Below, in pieces: positions 45,919-54,618 of a stretch of DNA of 64,000 nucleotides. The translations under genes and the position numbers were made by a program. This stretch comes from Bremerella volcania (lineage in GTDB: Bacteria; Planctomycetota; Planctomycetia; Pirellulales; Pirellulaceae), in NCBI RefSeq assembly GCF_007748115.1, contig NZ_CP036289.1, positions 2,976,001 to 3,040,000 on the forward strand, read 5' to 3'. Each line of letters begins with the position of its first letter. The stretch's first letter is position 1. The notes beneath the pieces were generated by a model that had not been told where the DNA came from, made no database searches, and saw only the letters and a program-made list of their open reading frames with translations.

Positions 45919-46716
45919 TTACGGCCGATTGACGAGGGGCAAAATGCCGCAATCTGCCTGCGGTTTGAGCAGCGTCGCCAGATCGGCCAGGCGGAAAGGT
46001 TGCCCTAATATTGCCGTAACGCCGCAAGATTGAGCTTTCTGCCAGTCTTCCCACGAGGGAGCTCCCAGACACAAGATCTTGGCGGCCGCCGGAATCGCCA
46101 AGAACCAACGGCATAGCTCGGCGAATTCCGCCCCATCGGTGCCGGGGACGATCCCTACCAGGGCGTCCAGGTCGTTCGCCTTGGTCGGCTCTTCGGTCGA
46201 AAGCCACCTGGCAGAATACCCCAGGGCGCTACAGGCCGATCGCAGGTAATCATAGTCGGCCGCTGTGGTTGCCAAGATTCCGACCGCCGCGGAAGGGCCG
46301 TCGATGGATACCTCCGCAAGCGAGGCCAATGCCTGTTCTTGCGGCGAAGACGTCGCCGGGACGGGCGAAAGGCCTTCGATCGCTTCTGGCAAGCGGTACG
46401 ACCACTCGAACCAGGCCATCCGCTGGATGCCATCGGGTACGGGACCGGTGCGGGCCTCGCCGATGCACCAGGGACCGAAAATCTGAATCAACTGGGCCAA
46501 CGGGTTTCGCTGGCGAAGCATCTCGACGTCGGCTGCCGAAAAGCGGCCAGGCCGGGCCGCACACAGCAGGATCAGGTCGAAGTTGGCTACCCATGGGGCG
46601 GCTTCTTCGGCGTGCAGCTCGATGCTGGGCCAGGTGCTCAGCCAGGCAGCGAGCCCGTCGAATTCCTGGGAATCGAGGTCGCCGGATATCAATATCTGTC
46701 GCTTCGCAGCTTCCAC
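45919..46716 (-). CDS. hypothetical receiver-like protein
   Basis: The 265-residue protein starts at GTG 46716, directly after the stop codon of the EIIA gene, so it is translated from the same message. No signal or membrane segment is visible. Two alternating strand-helix parts (ILISGDLDSQEFDGLAAWL and VGILATTAADYDYLRSACSALG) look like tandem receiver-type folds. The phosphate-accepting aspartate is not clear in either. Its link to a DNA-binding EIIA protein suggests a regulatory job, but no function is assigned. Confidence 0.7.
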   Translation of the reverse strand: MEAAKRQILISGDLDSQEFDGLAAWLSTWPSIELHAEEAAPWVANFDLILLCAARPGRFSAADVEMLRQRNPLAQLIQIFGPWCIGEARTGPVPDGIQRMAWFEWSYRLPEAIEGLSPVPATSSPQEQALASLAEVSIDGPSAAVGILATTAADYDYLRSACSALGYSARWLSTEEPTKANDLDALVGIVPGTDGAEFAELCRWFLAIPAAAKILCLGAPSWEDWQKAQSCGVTAILGQPFRLADLATLLKPQADCGILPLVNRP

Positions 46717-47418
46717 CTAAATGGCGTCCTCGCGTTCGCAAATCAGGTCGAGTACCTCGTCGGCGTGATCAGCCTTGCGAATCCCTTCGAGGACCGTGCT
46801 GTCGTTAATGATCCGGCTGAGCCGGGCCAGCGTTCGCAGGTGCGAGGGATCGTCGATCGAGCCAATCAAAAAGAAAACGTCGGTCAAAATCCCCCGGCTG
46901 CCACCAAACGGGATTCCCTGGTAGGTGCGTCCCATCGCCAGAAAGCCTTCGGAAATGATCGCCGGCAGCGGCCGCCGCGGGTGAAGCAGCGCCACGCCGT
47001 TGTCAAGCGCCGTCGAATGCATGCTTTCACGCTGCAGCACCGCGTCGATCATCTTCGGTTCGTCCCACAGGTAACCGGCCTGCATCGCGACGTCGCAGAT
47101 CTCGGTGATCACCTTGCGCGGCGAGCGGCTGGTGATTGGAATCTTGATGGTGCTTTCGTGCAGCATGTCCGAGATTCGGACCGGCTCTTCGTGCTTGCCG
47201 TGCCGATCGAGCACCCCCTCGACGCGCTCCAGCTCGGTATCGTCGAACACGCCGATCCGATGCTCCAGCCAATGATGGATGTCCGCTTTGGAAAACTTCC
47301 ACTTTCCAGCGACCTTGCGGCCGGGAATATCGTCGCGGCTGGCGAGCTTTTCGACCTGAGGGGGTGTCAGGTGAAGATAAGCGGCCAGTTCATCCAAATC
47401 AAAATCTTGGGAAGGCAT
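46717..47418 (-). CDS. PTS EIIA-type regulatory protein with N-terminal DNA-binding domain
   Basis: The 233-residue protein has an excisionase/MerR-like helix-turn-helix at residues 1-55 (DLDELAAYLHLTPPQVEKLA, then GKWKFSKADIHHWLEH). A fructose/mannitol-type EIIA domain follows from about residue 80 (MLHESTIKIPI onward). The phosphorylatable histidine is likely in NGVALLHPRRPLP. Chlamydiae carry a similar EIIA with a DNA-binding domain. No PTS permease is present nearby, so the protein probably regulates rather than transports. Confidence 0.88.
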   Translation of the reverse strand: MPSQDFDLDELAAYLHLTPPQVEKLASRDDIPGRKVAGKWKFSKADIHHWLEHRIGVFDDTELERVEGVLDRHGKHEEPVRISDMLHESTIKIPITSRSPRKVITEICDVAMQAGYLWDEPKMIDAVLQRESMHSTALDNGVALLHPRRPLPAIISEGFLAMGRTYQGIPFGGSRGILTDVFFLIGSIDDPSHLRTLARLSRIINDSTVLEGIRKADHADEVLDLICEREDAI

Positions 47419-47788
47419 GGTAATCAGGCTTGCTAGCAGAGCAGGTTGGTGGATGGGCTTCCATGGGGTGGGAAGCGCTGGTTTTGACTTAGTTGGAAGT
47501 TTTCAGTGTTCCGTTTTCATTAAGAAAAGGAATCCGACTGGGGTCTTTCTTACTGAAAACTGAACACTTCACACTGAAAACTCGACATCGCCTGCGGGCG
47601 ATGTCGGCAAAGTCGGGTTGACTCTTGAGCGGAAATGGAAAACATTAGCGGCAACGTCAAGCGACAAGCCTATTTTAGGCATGTCCCCGGTCAGGAAGAA
47701 CCAGGACAGGTCGTTTGCGTATCAACTTCGGATGGATTCGAGGTTTTTCTCATACGGTTCGCGCCCAAAATTGGCAAGGAGGCCAACG
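47419..47788. repeat. intergenic region with inverted repeats and a strong hairpin
   Basis: AGTTTTCAGTG (47498-47508) is the exact reverse complement of CACTGAAAACT (47572-47582), and a further ACTGAAAACT copy lies between them. CGACATCGCC and GGCGATGTCG (47583-47606) form a ten-pair hairpin around TGCG. No gene was found in this stretch. Confidence 0.55.
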
Positions 47789-49312
47789 ATGTCGCAGACA
47801 ATCACTTCTCGCGTTGGAGTATCGCTTCGTAGTTTGCTACCGGAAGCGAAATTCTTCGGCGGAAGCGACATCTTCGCCAAAGCCTGTTGTGCCCGGCCTG
47901 AACACGTTTTGCCTGGTGAGGTCTTCATTGCCATCTGCGAAGACCAAGAAGACGGTCACGATCGAGTCGATGAAGCCATCGAGCGCGGTGCCTCTGCGGT
48001 TGTTTCCGAAAAACCACTCCCTGTTAGCGTGCCGGTGTGTGTGGTCGGAGACAGCCGCGAGGCATACGGACAGCTTTGCCATGCCCTGGCCGATCAGCCA
48101 ACCGACCGCATCAAGGTGATCGGCGTCACCGGCACCAACGGCAAGACGACCACCTGCCTGCTGATCAAAGCCATTTTGCAAAAGGCGGGCGCCAAGGTCG
48201 GCAGTCTGACCAGCCTGGGCTTCGACAACGGCTACGACGAACAATCGTGGGGCCACCCCACGCCCAACCCGGCCATCATGGCCGATATGCTTTCCCGCAT
48301 GCAGTACAACGGCTGCACTCACGCGGTGATCGAAGCTTCCAGCGAAGGTCTGGTCAAGCAGCATCTGGCTGGCGTTCAGCTGGACGTCGCCGCGTTCACC
48401 AACATTCGCCAGAATCACATCGAACTGCACGGCTCGGCCCGCAATTACTACCGAGCCAAGAAGAAGCTGCTGAAATACCTCCGCAGCACAGGCGTCGCGA
48501 TCTTCAACGGGGATGACTCGAACTGCGTGCGGCTCTTGAACCAGGCGGAAGTCCCTTCACTGTCGATTGCCGTGCATGGGGTCGGCGAAATCACCGCTTC
48601 GGTGGTCGAACGCCACAAGAGCGAACAAACGTTCATGCTGACAGCCGGTAGCCAAAGCGTGCCCGTCTGTACGCGGATGATTGGTGACCATCACGTTTAC
48701 AACTGCCTGATTGCCGCGGCGGTGTGCCTGGTTTATGGAGTGGATCTGAAAACGGTCGTTCGCGGGCTTGAGTCGGTCGAGACCTTGCCGGGCCGGATGC
48801 AGCGAATCGAATGCGGCCAGTCGTACGGCGTCTTCATCGACCAGGCCCATACCCACGACGGACTGGCCGTCGCTTTGAAAACGCTTCGCCGAGTAACCCA
48901 CGGCCGGCTGATCTGCGTGCTGGGTGCTCACGAATCGAGCGACCGGGTGAATCGCCCTTTACTGGGAAGAGTTGCCGAACGCGGGAGCGACGTCTCGCTG
49001 ATCACCATGAGCGGAACCGGTGGCACCTCGCAAAACGAAGTGGTGCACGACATCATCGACGGCTTTGCCCGACCGGCCAAAGCACACGTGATTCCCAACC
49101 GCAAAGAAGCGATTCGCTACGCATTGAGCCAGGCCGAAATCGGCGACACGGTGTTGATCACCGGCCAGACGACCGAACGCTTGGTCAGCGATCGCGTCGA
49201 ACAAAGCGAACCCCGCGACTGCGACGTCACGCGCGAACTTCTGTATGAAATGGTTCAGGAAGAGGGAACGACCCCCACGACCGAAGCCAAGGTCATCGCG
49301 TTTCCTCGGTAA
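47789..49312 (+). CDS. Mur ligase family protein, MurE-like but divergent
   Basis: The 507-residue protein starts at ATG 47789 after a perfect AAGGAGG. The ATP-binding motif GVTGTNGKTTT and the lysine-bearing YYRAKKKLL are kept. Other MurE signatures are changed: TTP is PTPNP, the usual SSH is EASSEGL, and the central motif reads QNHIELHG. The DNPR motif that binds diaminopimelate in MurE is absent; the region reads TMSGTGGTSQNEVV. It probably ligates an amino acid or similar group to a nucleotide or glycan precursor, but classic MurE activity is doubtful. A longer frame from 47618 lacks support. Confidence 0.85.
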   Translation: MSQTITSRVGVSLRSLLPEAKFFGGSDIFAKACCARPEHVLPGEVFIAICEDQEDGHDRVDEAIERGASAVVSEKPLPVSVPVCVVGDSREAYGQLCHALADQPTDRIKVIGVTGTNGKTTTCLLIKAILQKAGAKVGSLTSLGFDNGYDEQSWGHPTPNPAIMADMLSRMQYNGCTHAVIEASSEGLVKQHLAGVQLDVAAFTNIRQNHIELHGSARNYYRAKKKLLKYLRSTGVAIFNGDDSNCVRLLNQAEVPSLSIAVHGVGEITASVVERHKSEQTFMLTAGSQSVPVCTRMIGDHHVYNCLIAAAVCLVYGVDLKTVVRGLESVETLPGRMQRIECGQSYGVFIDQAHTHDGLAVALKTLRRVTHGRLICVLGAHESSDRVNRPLLGRVAERGSDVSLITMSGTGGTSQNEVVHDIIDGFARPAKAHVIPNRKEAIRYALSQAEIGDTVLITGQTTERLVSDRVEQSEPRDCDVTRELLYEMVQEEGTTPTTEAKVIAFPR

Positions 49313-49354
49313 GCGTTTTTCCTGCGACGGCTCAACAATATGAGCGCGCACATT

Positions 49355-49382
49355 CCTGTCCCCTCGCCCCTGAGGGGACAGG
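49355..49382 (+). terminator. terminator hairpin after the Mur ligase gene
   Basis: CCTGTCCCCTC and GAGGGGACAGG form an 11-pair stem with a six-base loop 42 bases after the stop. A TTTTT run follows at 49397-49401 after a second GGGTGAGGGG. It is a member of the repeated GTCCCCTC family. Confidence 0.6.
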
Positions 49383-49497
49383 GCCAGGGTGAGGGGTTTT
49401 TCTCGCTTGATAGAAGCGCATGCGCGGCCGACGTTCGCGATAGTCTCGGAACGAATCTTACGCAGTTTCTTACGCCGCCCCCTAGGGGCTGACACAA

Positions 49498-50382
49498 TCA
49501 CGGCGGCCCACGCTCGTTAGCCGTTTCGACTCGTTGTGTTTCCATCGCGGACGCCATGTCCGCGTGGACACGCTTTTCAATCGCACGAAGCACGCGTTCG
49601 CGTCGTGTGGGTGTGATGATCTGCTTGGTTTCGGCTCGGGAGATTACTTGGGGCTGCGTTTCGCTTTCGGATTGTTCTTCGCTCGATGCCTGTTCGACGG
49701 GTGCGTTGAGTTCTTCTTCTAACGCGTCGATCTCGGCCTGTTTCGCGGTGATCTCCTCGATCAACTGCAGGTTAAGCTTCTTCATGCGGTAGAACATCCA
49801 CGCGTACAATCGGGCGGCTTCGTACGTGAGGGGTTCGCGCAGCGGTTGCCGCAGTCGGTACCGTTTTCGTTCCTCGTAACGCGTCACGGCGTCGCGTTCG
49901 CGGGGCTCGCGGTATTCGCCTGAGTCACTTCGCGAACGTTTGGGCGTTAAGCCATTGGGCACCAGGGGAGGATCGATTTCGGGGAACTCGTACGCGTTGA
50001 TTTCCGGATCGATTTCGACCACGATGCTGTCGGCCCGGTAGTGCGGTCGATCGGGGTCGAACGCTTCAACAGGCGGCTCGTCGTGGGAAACGTCCTTTGC
50101 CATCGCAGCCTGAAACGCGGCTTCTTCCTGGGCCTCCTGCCGACGAATGATTTCGTTGAGCGTGGCCGATTGTGGGCGAGGCGTTCGTTTCGGAGGGGCC
50201 ATCTTCGGCGGCCAGAATTTTTTGGGCTGCGACTCGTTGGCCGGCTCTTCCTGCAAGACCATCAACACTTCTCCGCAGCAGGGGCAGAGAAGCCGATTCC
50301 CCTCGCGCACGGCAACCTGCGGAGCGTGCGCTGATGCGTTCACTCCGTGCGTTTCAGGTTGTGAGGCGTGTTGATGGGACAT
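49498..50382 (-). CDS. hypothetical protein with zinc-ribbon-like CPCC motif and coiled coil
   Basis: The 294-residue protein starts at ATG 50382 (MSHQHASQPETHGVN). It is soluble and highly charged. CPCCGEVL near residue 34 looks like half a zinc ribbon. The region KFWPPKMAPPKRTPRPQ is proline-rich. A helix around RLYAWMFYRMKKLNLQLIEE continues into a coiled coil (EITAKQAEIDALEEELNA). I recognise no family. No ribosome binding site stands out, and GTG 50418 in the same frame is an alternative. Transposase orfs often have similar zinc-ribbon starts, but no IS signature is seen. Confidence 0.7.
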   Translation of the reverse strand: MSHQHASQPETHGVNASAHAPQVAVREGNRLLCPCCGEVLMVLQEEPANESQPKKFWPPKMAPPKRTPRPQSATLNEIIRRQEAQEEAAFQAAMAKDVSHDEPPVEAFDPDRPHYRADSIVVEIDPEINAYEFPEIDPPLVPNGLTPKRSRSDSGEYREPRERDAVTRYEERKRYRLRQPLREPLTYEAARLYAWMFYRMKKLNLQLIEEITAKQAEIDALEEELNAPVEQASSEEQSESETQPQVISRAETKQIITPTRRERVLRAIEKRVHADMASAMETQRVETANERGPP

Positions 50383-50525
50383 GATTTTTTCGTGTGTGTT
50401 GAAGGTTTGCAGGCCCACGCGAACGCGGGCACGGCACCCGGGAAGCGCGGTTGCTTCGTCGGGTGTACGTGCAATTTAGAGGACTAGCGCTTCAGTGAGA
50501 TAGTGCGCGCGGAAAAAATTTTTGG

Positions 50526-50653
50526 CCACGGATGACGCGGATATCACGGAAGGGAATGAATCGAGAACGTGTACCAACTTCGCACTGCCGGGGGCGGCAG
50601 TGGCACCCACATACCATTTCTCTTCTATCCGTGTTCATCCGTGTCATCCGTGG
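50526..50653. repeat. nested inverted-repeat element
   Basis: The outer arms CCACGGATGACGCGGAT (50526-50542) and ATCCGTGTCATCCGTGG (50637-50653) match in reverse complement at 16 of 17 positions. The inner hairpin CACTGCC-GGGGGC-GGCAGTG lies at 50583-50602. The inner part resembles the CACTGGCC hairpin at 55258. Confidence 0.6.
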
Positions 50654-50797
50654 TTGGTCTTCTCTTCAAAATTGAGAACGGGTGCCATTGATGTTGTGCC
50701 TGGCGAGTGTCGTGAAGGCATCCACTGGTGGTGGTTACCGTCGGTTGCAGCGTAACGGAAAGCAACGCGGAATTGTACATGTACTAGGAAGAGAGTG

Positions 50798-50905
50798 TTA
50801 TTGATGTCTGCGCCCTAAATCGAATGCCTCTGCCAGCCATTTTGCCACGAATTCCGGGACTTCCTTTGGTCGCCCCTATCGGATTGGATGCGCAGACGTC
50901 AATAA
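50798..50905. repeat. 108-base element with 16-bp terminal inverted repeats
   Basis: TTATTGATGTCTGCGC at the left end and GCGCAGACGTCAATAA at the right end match in reverse complement at 15 of 16 positions. The inner sequence is partly palindromic too. No target duplication is obvious. It may be a miniature inverted-repeat transposable element or a long imperfect hairpin. Confidence 0.55.
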
Positions 50906-50991
50906 ATCGTTACCTATCTAGATGGAGAGTTAACAACGCAATAGAGCAATATACAAGTATCATTGTCATGGCGTTGGTAGAGTGGTTTTGA

Positions 50992-51019
50992 TTGACTCTG
51001 GCGATGAACCTGCTAATTT
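50992..51019 (+). promoter_or_regulatory. promoter of the secreted hypothetical gene at 51097
   Basis: TTGACT and TAATTT are separated by 16 bases, with TG at 51011 as an extended -10 element. Confidence 0.4.
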
Positions 51020-51096
51020 ACACTGCGTTATTGTCTGTAGAACAAGACATCTTCGCATTGTGTGATTGCACGTTTCCGCTCTCGTTGAGGTCTGTC

Positions 51097-51858
51097 ATGC
51101 TCGTCCCACGCCCTGTCACCATGCTGATGTCCCTGGTGGTGTGTCTTTGGTGTGCCTCTTTCGCATCGAGCCAAGAGTCCTACGCTCAGTTCAAGGAAGT
51201 GGCGGAAAAGAGCGTTAAGGCAAGAGACGTCCTAGTCGCCGAGCCGGTTTTCCGAGAAGAAGGTGGAGAACTCACCGCGATCTTCGGGAATGCGCAGATC
51301 TATCCTCCACCTCCACCTCCCGCCGAGAACATGGGCCTCGCGGCCGAACTGCTCGATAGCCAAATGCGAGTCGAGGTACTCCGTCAATATCCCTTTGAGG
51401 GAGAGGATCGTCTAATTTGGAATAAGGTTCTTCCGACGGCGGATGCGGAAATCGAGAAAGCCTTTGACAAACTGAAAGACGGCAAACTGACGCAAAAAGA
51501 TTTATTCAAAGTCGACCAGCAGCTAAACGCCACGTTCACGATGGCTTCCAAAGAAATGGCCAGTTGGCGCGGGTTGTCAGCGCGGCCAGCCGTCTCTGCC
51601 GGGACCTTTACCGTCAAAATTACGACGATTCCCACGGGCTCCAAACTGTGGATGATGCATGCGCTGGAACCGACACTAGCCAAACTCGAAGGACGAAAAC
51701 CAATTTGGGAGATGGTAGTTCAACGGGACGATGTGCCGTTGTTTGGCAAGTATTGGTACTTTATGAGATGGTCAGAGGAACCATCTGGGACGAAAAAATC
51801 TTCTGGTCCGCATCTGATAAAGGTCGACAGATCAAGCGTGTCTATTGTCCTGCAATGA
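51097..51858 (+). CDS. secreted hypothetical protein
   Basis: The 253-residue protein starts at ATG 51097, with GAGG upstream and a signal peptide ending near SFASSQ. The mature part has an internal poly-proline stretch (YPPPPPPAEN) and a helical middle (ADAEIEKAFDKLKDGKLTQ). No family is recognised. It is followed after 17 bases by a membrane protein gene, and the two look like a co-transcribed pair. Codon use and GC are more AT-rich than the genes on either side. Confidence 0.75.
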   Translation: MLVPRPVTMLMSLVVCLWCASFASSQESYAQFKEVAEKSVKARDVLVAEPVFREEGGELTAIFGNAQIYPPPPPPAENMGLAAELLDSQMRVEVLRQYPFEGEDRLIWNKVLPTADAEIEKAFDKLKDGKLTQKDLFKVDQQLNATFTMASKEMASWRGLSARPAVSAGTFTVKITTIPTGSKLWMMHALEPTLAKLEGRKPIWEMVVQRDDVPLFGKYWYFMRWSEEPSGTKKSSGPHLIKVDRSSVSIVLQ

Positions 51859-51875
51859 TGTTAGGTCTATAGCTT

Positions 51876-52484
51876 GTGGATGACTTTTGGAAATTTATTA
51901 CCAACTTTAAGAGTGTTACTTCGTGGATCGCGAAGCTGGCAATCTTGTCTCCGTGGGCTGACATCATCGTGGCAGTCGGACCGCTATGGCCATCCAGGGT
52001 GGCTGTAGGGGTCATTACGTCCGTCGTTCAGGCCATCATCCTGATTTGGGGATTTCAATTTTGGAAGGATATCTCGAAGGCTCGTAAAAAGAGTCGAATG
52101 AAGTTTTTCGCCGCGAGCTTTATTGTATTTGGCGTGATATACCTTCTCTTCCTTGCCTTTCTTACCTACCCCGACCCGGTCCAGGGTAGAAAAGCGAAAG
52201 GACTCGTTCTTCAGCCTAGCATCGCGAAGATTTTGAGCGGCGAGAATCAGGAAGGCGTCGTCATTCCTGAGCCAGATAGCGATAACGCCACGGAACATGG
52301 GGCGATCACGGCAAACTCGGTGGAAGAAATTCTTCCACTTGTCGGGTACGAGGAATTTAAAGTCTGGCAGCCTTGGTCGATTTACTTGACGCGATGTTTA
52401 TCCGTTCTCGCGTGGATTGGTGTGTTTGGAAGTGTCATTGGATTTATCACGGCGTTTGTGCTGCTTCAATCCAAGGGCGAGTGA
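51876..52484 (+). CDS. hypothetical three-helix membrane protein
   Basis: The 202-residue protein starts at GTG 51876. Hydrophobic segments lie at about residues 43-62, 76-97 and 174-196. Between the second and third is an acidic loop (EPDSDNATEHGA). No family is recognised. It lies directly downstream of the secreted protein at 51097 and shares its AT-rich composition, so the two probably act together at the membrane. Confidence 0.7.
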   Translation: MDDFWKFITNFKSVTSWIAKLAILSPWADIIVAVGPLWPSRVAVGVITSVVQAIILIWGFQFWKDISKARKKSRMKFFAASFIVFGVIYLLFLAFLTYPDPVQGRKAKGLVLQPSIAKILSGENQEGVVIPEPDSDNATEHGAITANSVEEILPLVGYEEFKVWQPWSIYLTRCLSVLAWIGVFGSVIGFITAFVLLQSKGE

Positions 52485-52883
52485 TAGTCGTTAGGCGGGT
52501 GCTTGGCCGGGCATCACGACGATTGCCAATGGATTTTGGAACCGCCGCTGCGTCGCTTCGTTGAAGTACTCAATCCCTTCCTGCGGCTGCGCCGGCACCG
52601 TGCAGTCGTTCCACGGAGCATGGGCGTACCTCTTTCAACGCCCGCATCAAAAATTTTTCTAGACAGGTGATACAACACGCAATTTGGCGTGTTATGCTGG
52701 TACCAGACGCAGCGATGCCCGATTTGCCATTCGCTTTTAGGAGGGTGGCCGCATCGTGGCCGTTGGGTCTCACAACCTTGCCTTGCCCTTTTCTGTTTGC
52801 CGCGGTCAGCCATCTTTCCTTGGTGCTGCTGCGGCACGCTTCCCCCCAATCACCACCGAACAGGTCATCTCGGAGTTCCCATC
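52485..52883. other. intergenic region upstream of the NHL-type gene
   Basis: About 400 bases with no supported gene. The only clear feature is the inverted repeat at 52674-52693. A minus-strand frame at 52514-52849 looks like non-coding sequence. Confidence 0.5.
52674..52693. promoter_or_regulatory. inverted repeat AACACGC-AATTTG-GCGTGTT
   Basis: A perfect 7-bp inverted repeat with a six-base centre, 190 bases upstream of the NHL-type gene. It is a candidate operator or short hairpin. Confidence 0.35.
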
Positions 52884-53897
52884 ATGCGTTTGCTTTCGAT
52901 GCCAGTCGCCCTTGTCCTTACCTGCGTCATGGCTTTGTCGCTTGTCGCCCAGGAGAAGCAGCCGCCGGTTCGGATGGGTTGCGGGCTGATGACGTTCGAC
53001 ACGGTTCCTGGTTGGGGTCTGCGACCCGATGGCCAATCGGCGATCGGCCCGTGCCATGGGTCGGTGGTGATCGACAAAGAAGGCAACATCTACACCAGCG
53101 CCAAGGCAGGCGTCTTCGTCTTTTCGCCCGATGGCAACGTCATTCAAAGCTACCTGGGCAAGGACTACTCGAACATCCACGACATGGAGATTCGCACCGA
53201 AGGAGACGCCGAGTTCATTTACGGTGCCCGCAACAACGACGCCGAAGGGATCAAGTTCAACGCCCACACCGGCGAGGTCGTCTTGCGTTTGCCGCTGCCG
53301 GAAGAAGCCGGCCTGGGCAAGATCAAGTTCAACCCGACCGCGATCACCGTGGCTGCCAACGGCGATATCTACCTGTCCAACGGTTACGCCAGCAATCACA
53401 TCTTCAAGTTCGATAAAGATGGCAAGTACGTGATGCACTTCGGTGAAAAAGGGAATGGCCTGAAGCAGTTCAATACGGCTCACGGCATGACGCTCGACAC
53501 GCGCTACGAGCCGAACCGACTGTTGATCTGCGATCGCAACCACCAGCCGAAAGGCCGCTTGCTGCATTACACGCTCGACGGTGAGTTCATCGAAGAAGTG
53601 ATCACCGGCCTGGGCATGCCGACTGCCGTGGCGATCCAAGGAGACTTCGTTTCGGTGCCTGACCTGCACGGCCGGTTGGTAGTGCTCGACAAAACGAACA
53701 CCATCATCGCGGTGCTCGGCAACAACCCCGACCCAGCCAAGGGACGCAACTACAACATCCCGCAGGATCAATGGGTAGAAGGCGTGTTCAGCGGAACGCA
53801 CGGTTCGTTCTGGGATGCCGAAGGGAACCTGTACGTGCAGGACTGGAACGTGGCAGGGCGGATCATGAAACTGGTGCGCGTCGATGCTTTGAAGTAA
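52884..53897 (+). CDS. secreted NHL-type beta-propeller protein
   Basis: The 337-residue protein starts at ATG 52884, with GGAG upstream and a signal peptide (MRLLSMPVALVLTCVMALSLVAQ). Repeated propeller blades appear as GSVVIDKEGNIYTSAKAGVFVFSP, ITVAANGDIYLSNGYASNHI and SFWDAEGNLYVQDWN, each with the pattern of NHL repeats. Relatives include peptidylglycine alpha-amidating lyase-like proteins. A binding or lyase role is possible, but no catalytic residues can be named. The longer frame from 52689 hides the signal peptide. Confidence 0.85.
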   Translation: MRLLSMPVALVLTCVMALSLVAQEKQPPVRMGCGLMTFDTVPGWGLRPDGQSAIGPCHGSVVIDKEGNIYTSAKAGVFVFSPDGNVIQSYLGKDYSNIHDMEIRTEGDAEFIYGARNNDAEGIKFNAHTGEVVLRLPLPEEAGLGKIKFNPTAITVAANGDIYLSNGYASNHIFKFDKDGKYVMHFGEKGNGLKQFNTAHGMTLDTRYEPNRLLICDRNHQPKGRLLHYTLDGEFIEEVITGLGMPTAVAIQGDFVSVPDLHGRLVVLDKTNTIIAVLGNNPDPAKGRNYNIPQDQWVEGVFSGTHGSFWDAEGNLYVQDWNVAGRIMKLVRVDALK

Positions 53898-53916
53898 CAC
53901 TTGCCCACGGAAGAGC

Positions 53917-54249
53917 CTAGTCGTGGGGCTGGGCCGTTTTGCCGAGAAAGCGATCGCCCCGCAGGGGGTCACGCAGAAGGTTCTTCCACCAGTGCCACCA
54001 ATCGACGACTTGATCGAGAGTCACCACCGGGGACCGCTTCTCCCACTCGTCCATAAAGAGGGTCCCCCCACCCATGCCCAGGCACCCTGCGGCCACGCCG
54101 GTGTAGATCGCCGACAACTGGCACACCAACAGCCCACCCCCAAACCATGAGGCCACCAGCCCGCCGAGACATGCGCCGAAGACCGCGGCGGACATGCCCC
54201 CGACCAGGATAACGATAATCCGAACCAGAAGTCGTGCGAGACGTTGCAT
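53917..54249 (-). CDS. small hypothetical membrane protein
   Basis: The 110-residue protein has two N-terminal hydrophobic stretches rich in glycine (IIVILVGGMSAAVFGACLGG and GGGLLVCQLSAIYTG...). The C-terminus is soluble and tryptophan-rich (VVDWWHWWKNLLRDP). No family is recognised. It is convergent with the NHL-type gene, ending 19 bases from it. A 14-bp palindrome lies 33 bases before its start codon. Confidence 0.6.
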   Translation of the reverse strand: MQRLARLLVRIIVILVGGMSAAVFGACLGGLVASWFGGGLLVCQLSAIYTGVAAGCLGMGGGTLFMDEWEKRSPVVTLDQVVDWWHWWKNLLRDPLRGDRFLGKTAQPHD

Positions 54250-54618
54250 GGTGTTTGTGCGGGCCTGGGGATCGTATCGATGGATGAATTCATCCTACCA
54301 TTTGCCACTGGCCTCTGTCCCATTCGTTTCTACGCATCCTCGTGTGAAAGCTCATCGGTCGCTGAAGGCAGATAAGATGCCGGTCTCCATCTTTTTGGCT
54401 CAATGGTTCGCCTGTCGTCTCAAATGATTGGCGCGCAATCTGCATCAATAGTAACGAATATTGTCCCTCTCGGCTGGAAAGCCACTTTCAGCCGTTCTGT
54501 CTAACGCGGCGAACAGGCTTGGTTGTTCAACGACCATGCTGAGCGAGGCACGCCATTGCGTTTCGTACGACGACCGCGACAGGCACAATCAAACATTCAT
54601 GAAAAAAAAGGGAAGAAC
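54250..54618. other. intergenic region between divergent genes
   Basis: No gene is supported. It holds the palindrome at 54282-54295 and a small GATTG/CAATC repeat at 54425-54439. Confidence 0.5.
54282..54295. promoter_or_regulatory. 14-bp palindrome GGATGAATTCATCC
   Basis: A perfect palindrome just upstream of the small membrane protein gene at 54249, positioned as an operator could be. Confidence 0.35.

Larger units (their letters stand above)
50383..51096. other. 714-base intergenic region with two palindromic elements
   Basis: No gene is supported here. It holds the nested repeat at 50526-50653, the 108-base inverted-repeat element at 50798-50905, a GTACATGTAC palindrome at 50775-50784 and a promoter for the next gene. 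Confidence 0.6.

Noticed and set aside
49498-50382. Possible transposase fragment based on the CPCC zinc-ribbon motif
   Set aside because: No catalytic motif or terminal repeats; the coiled coil and proline-rich parts do not fit a known transposase.
52514-52849. 111-residue minus-strand frame
   Set aside because: Composition is unlike a protein and no start signal is visible.
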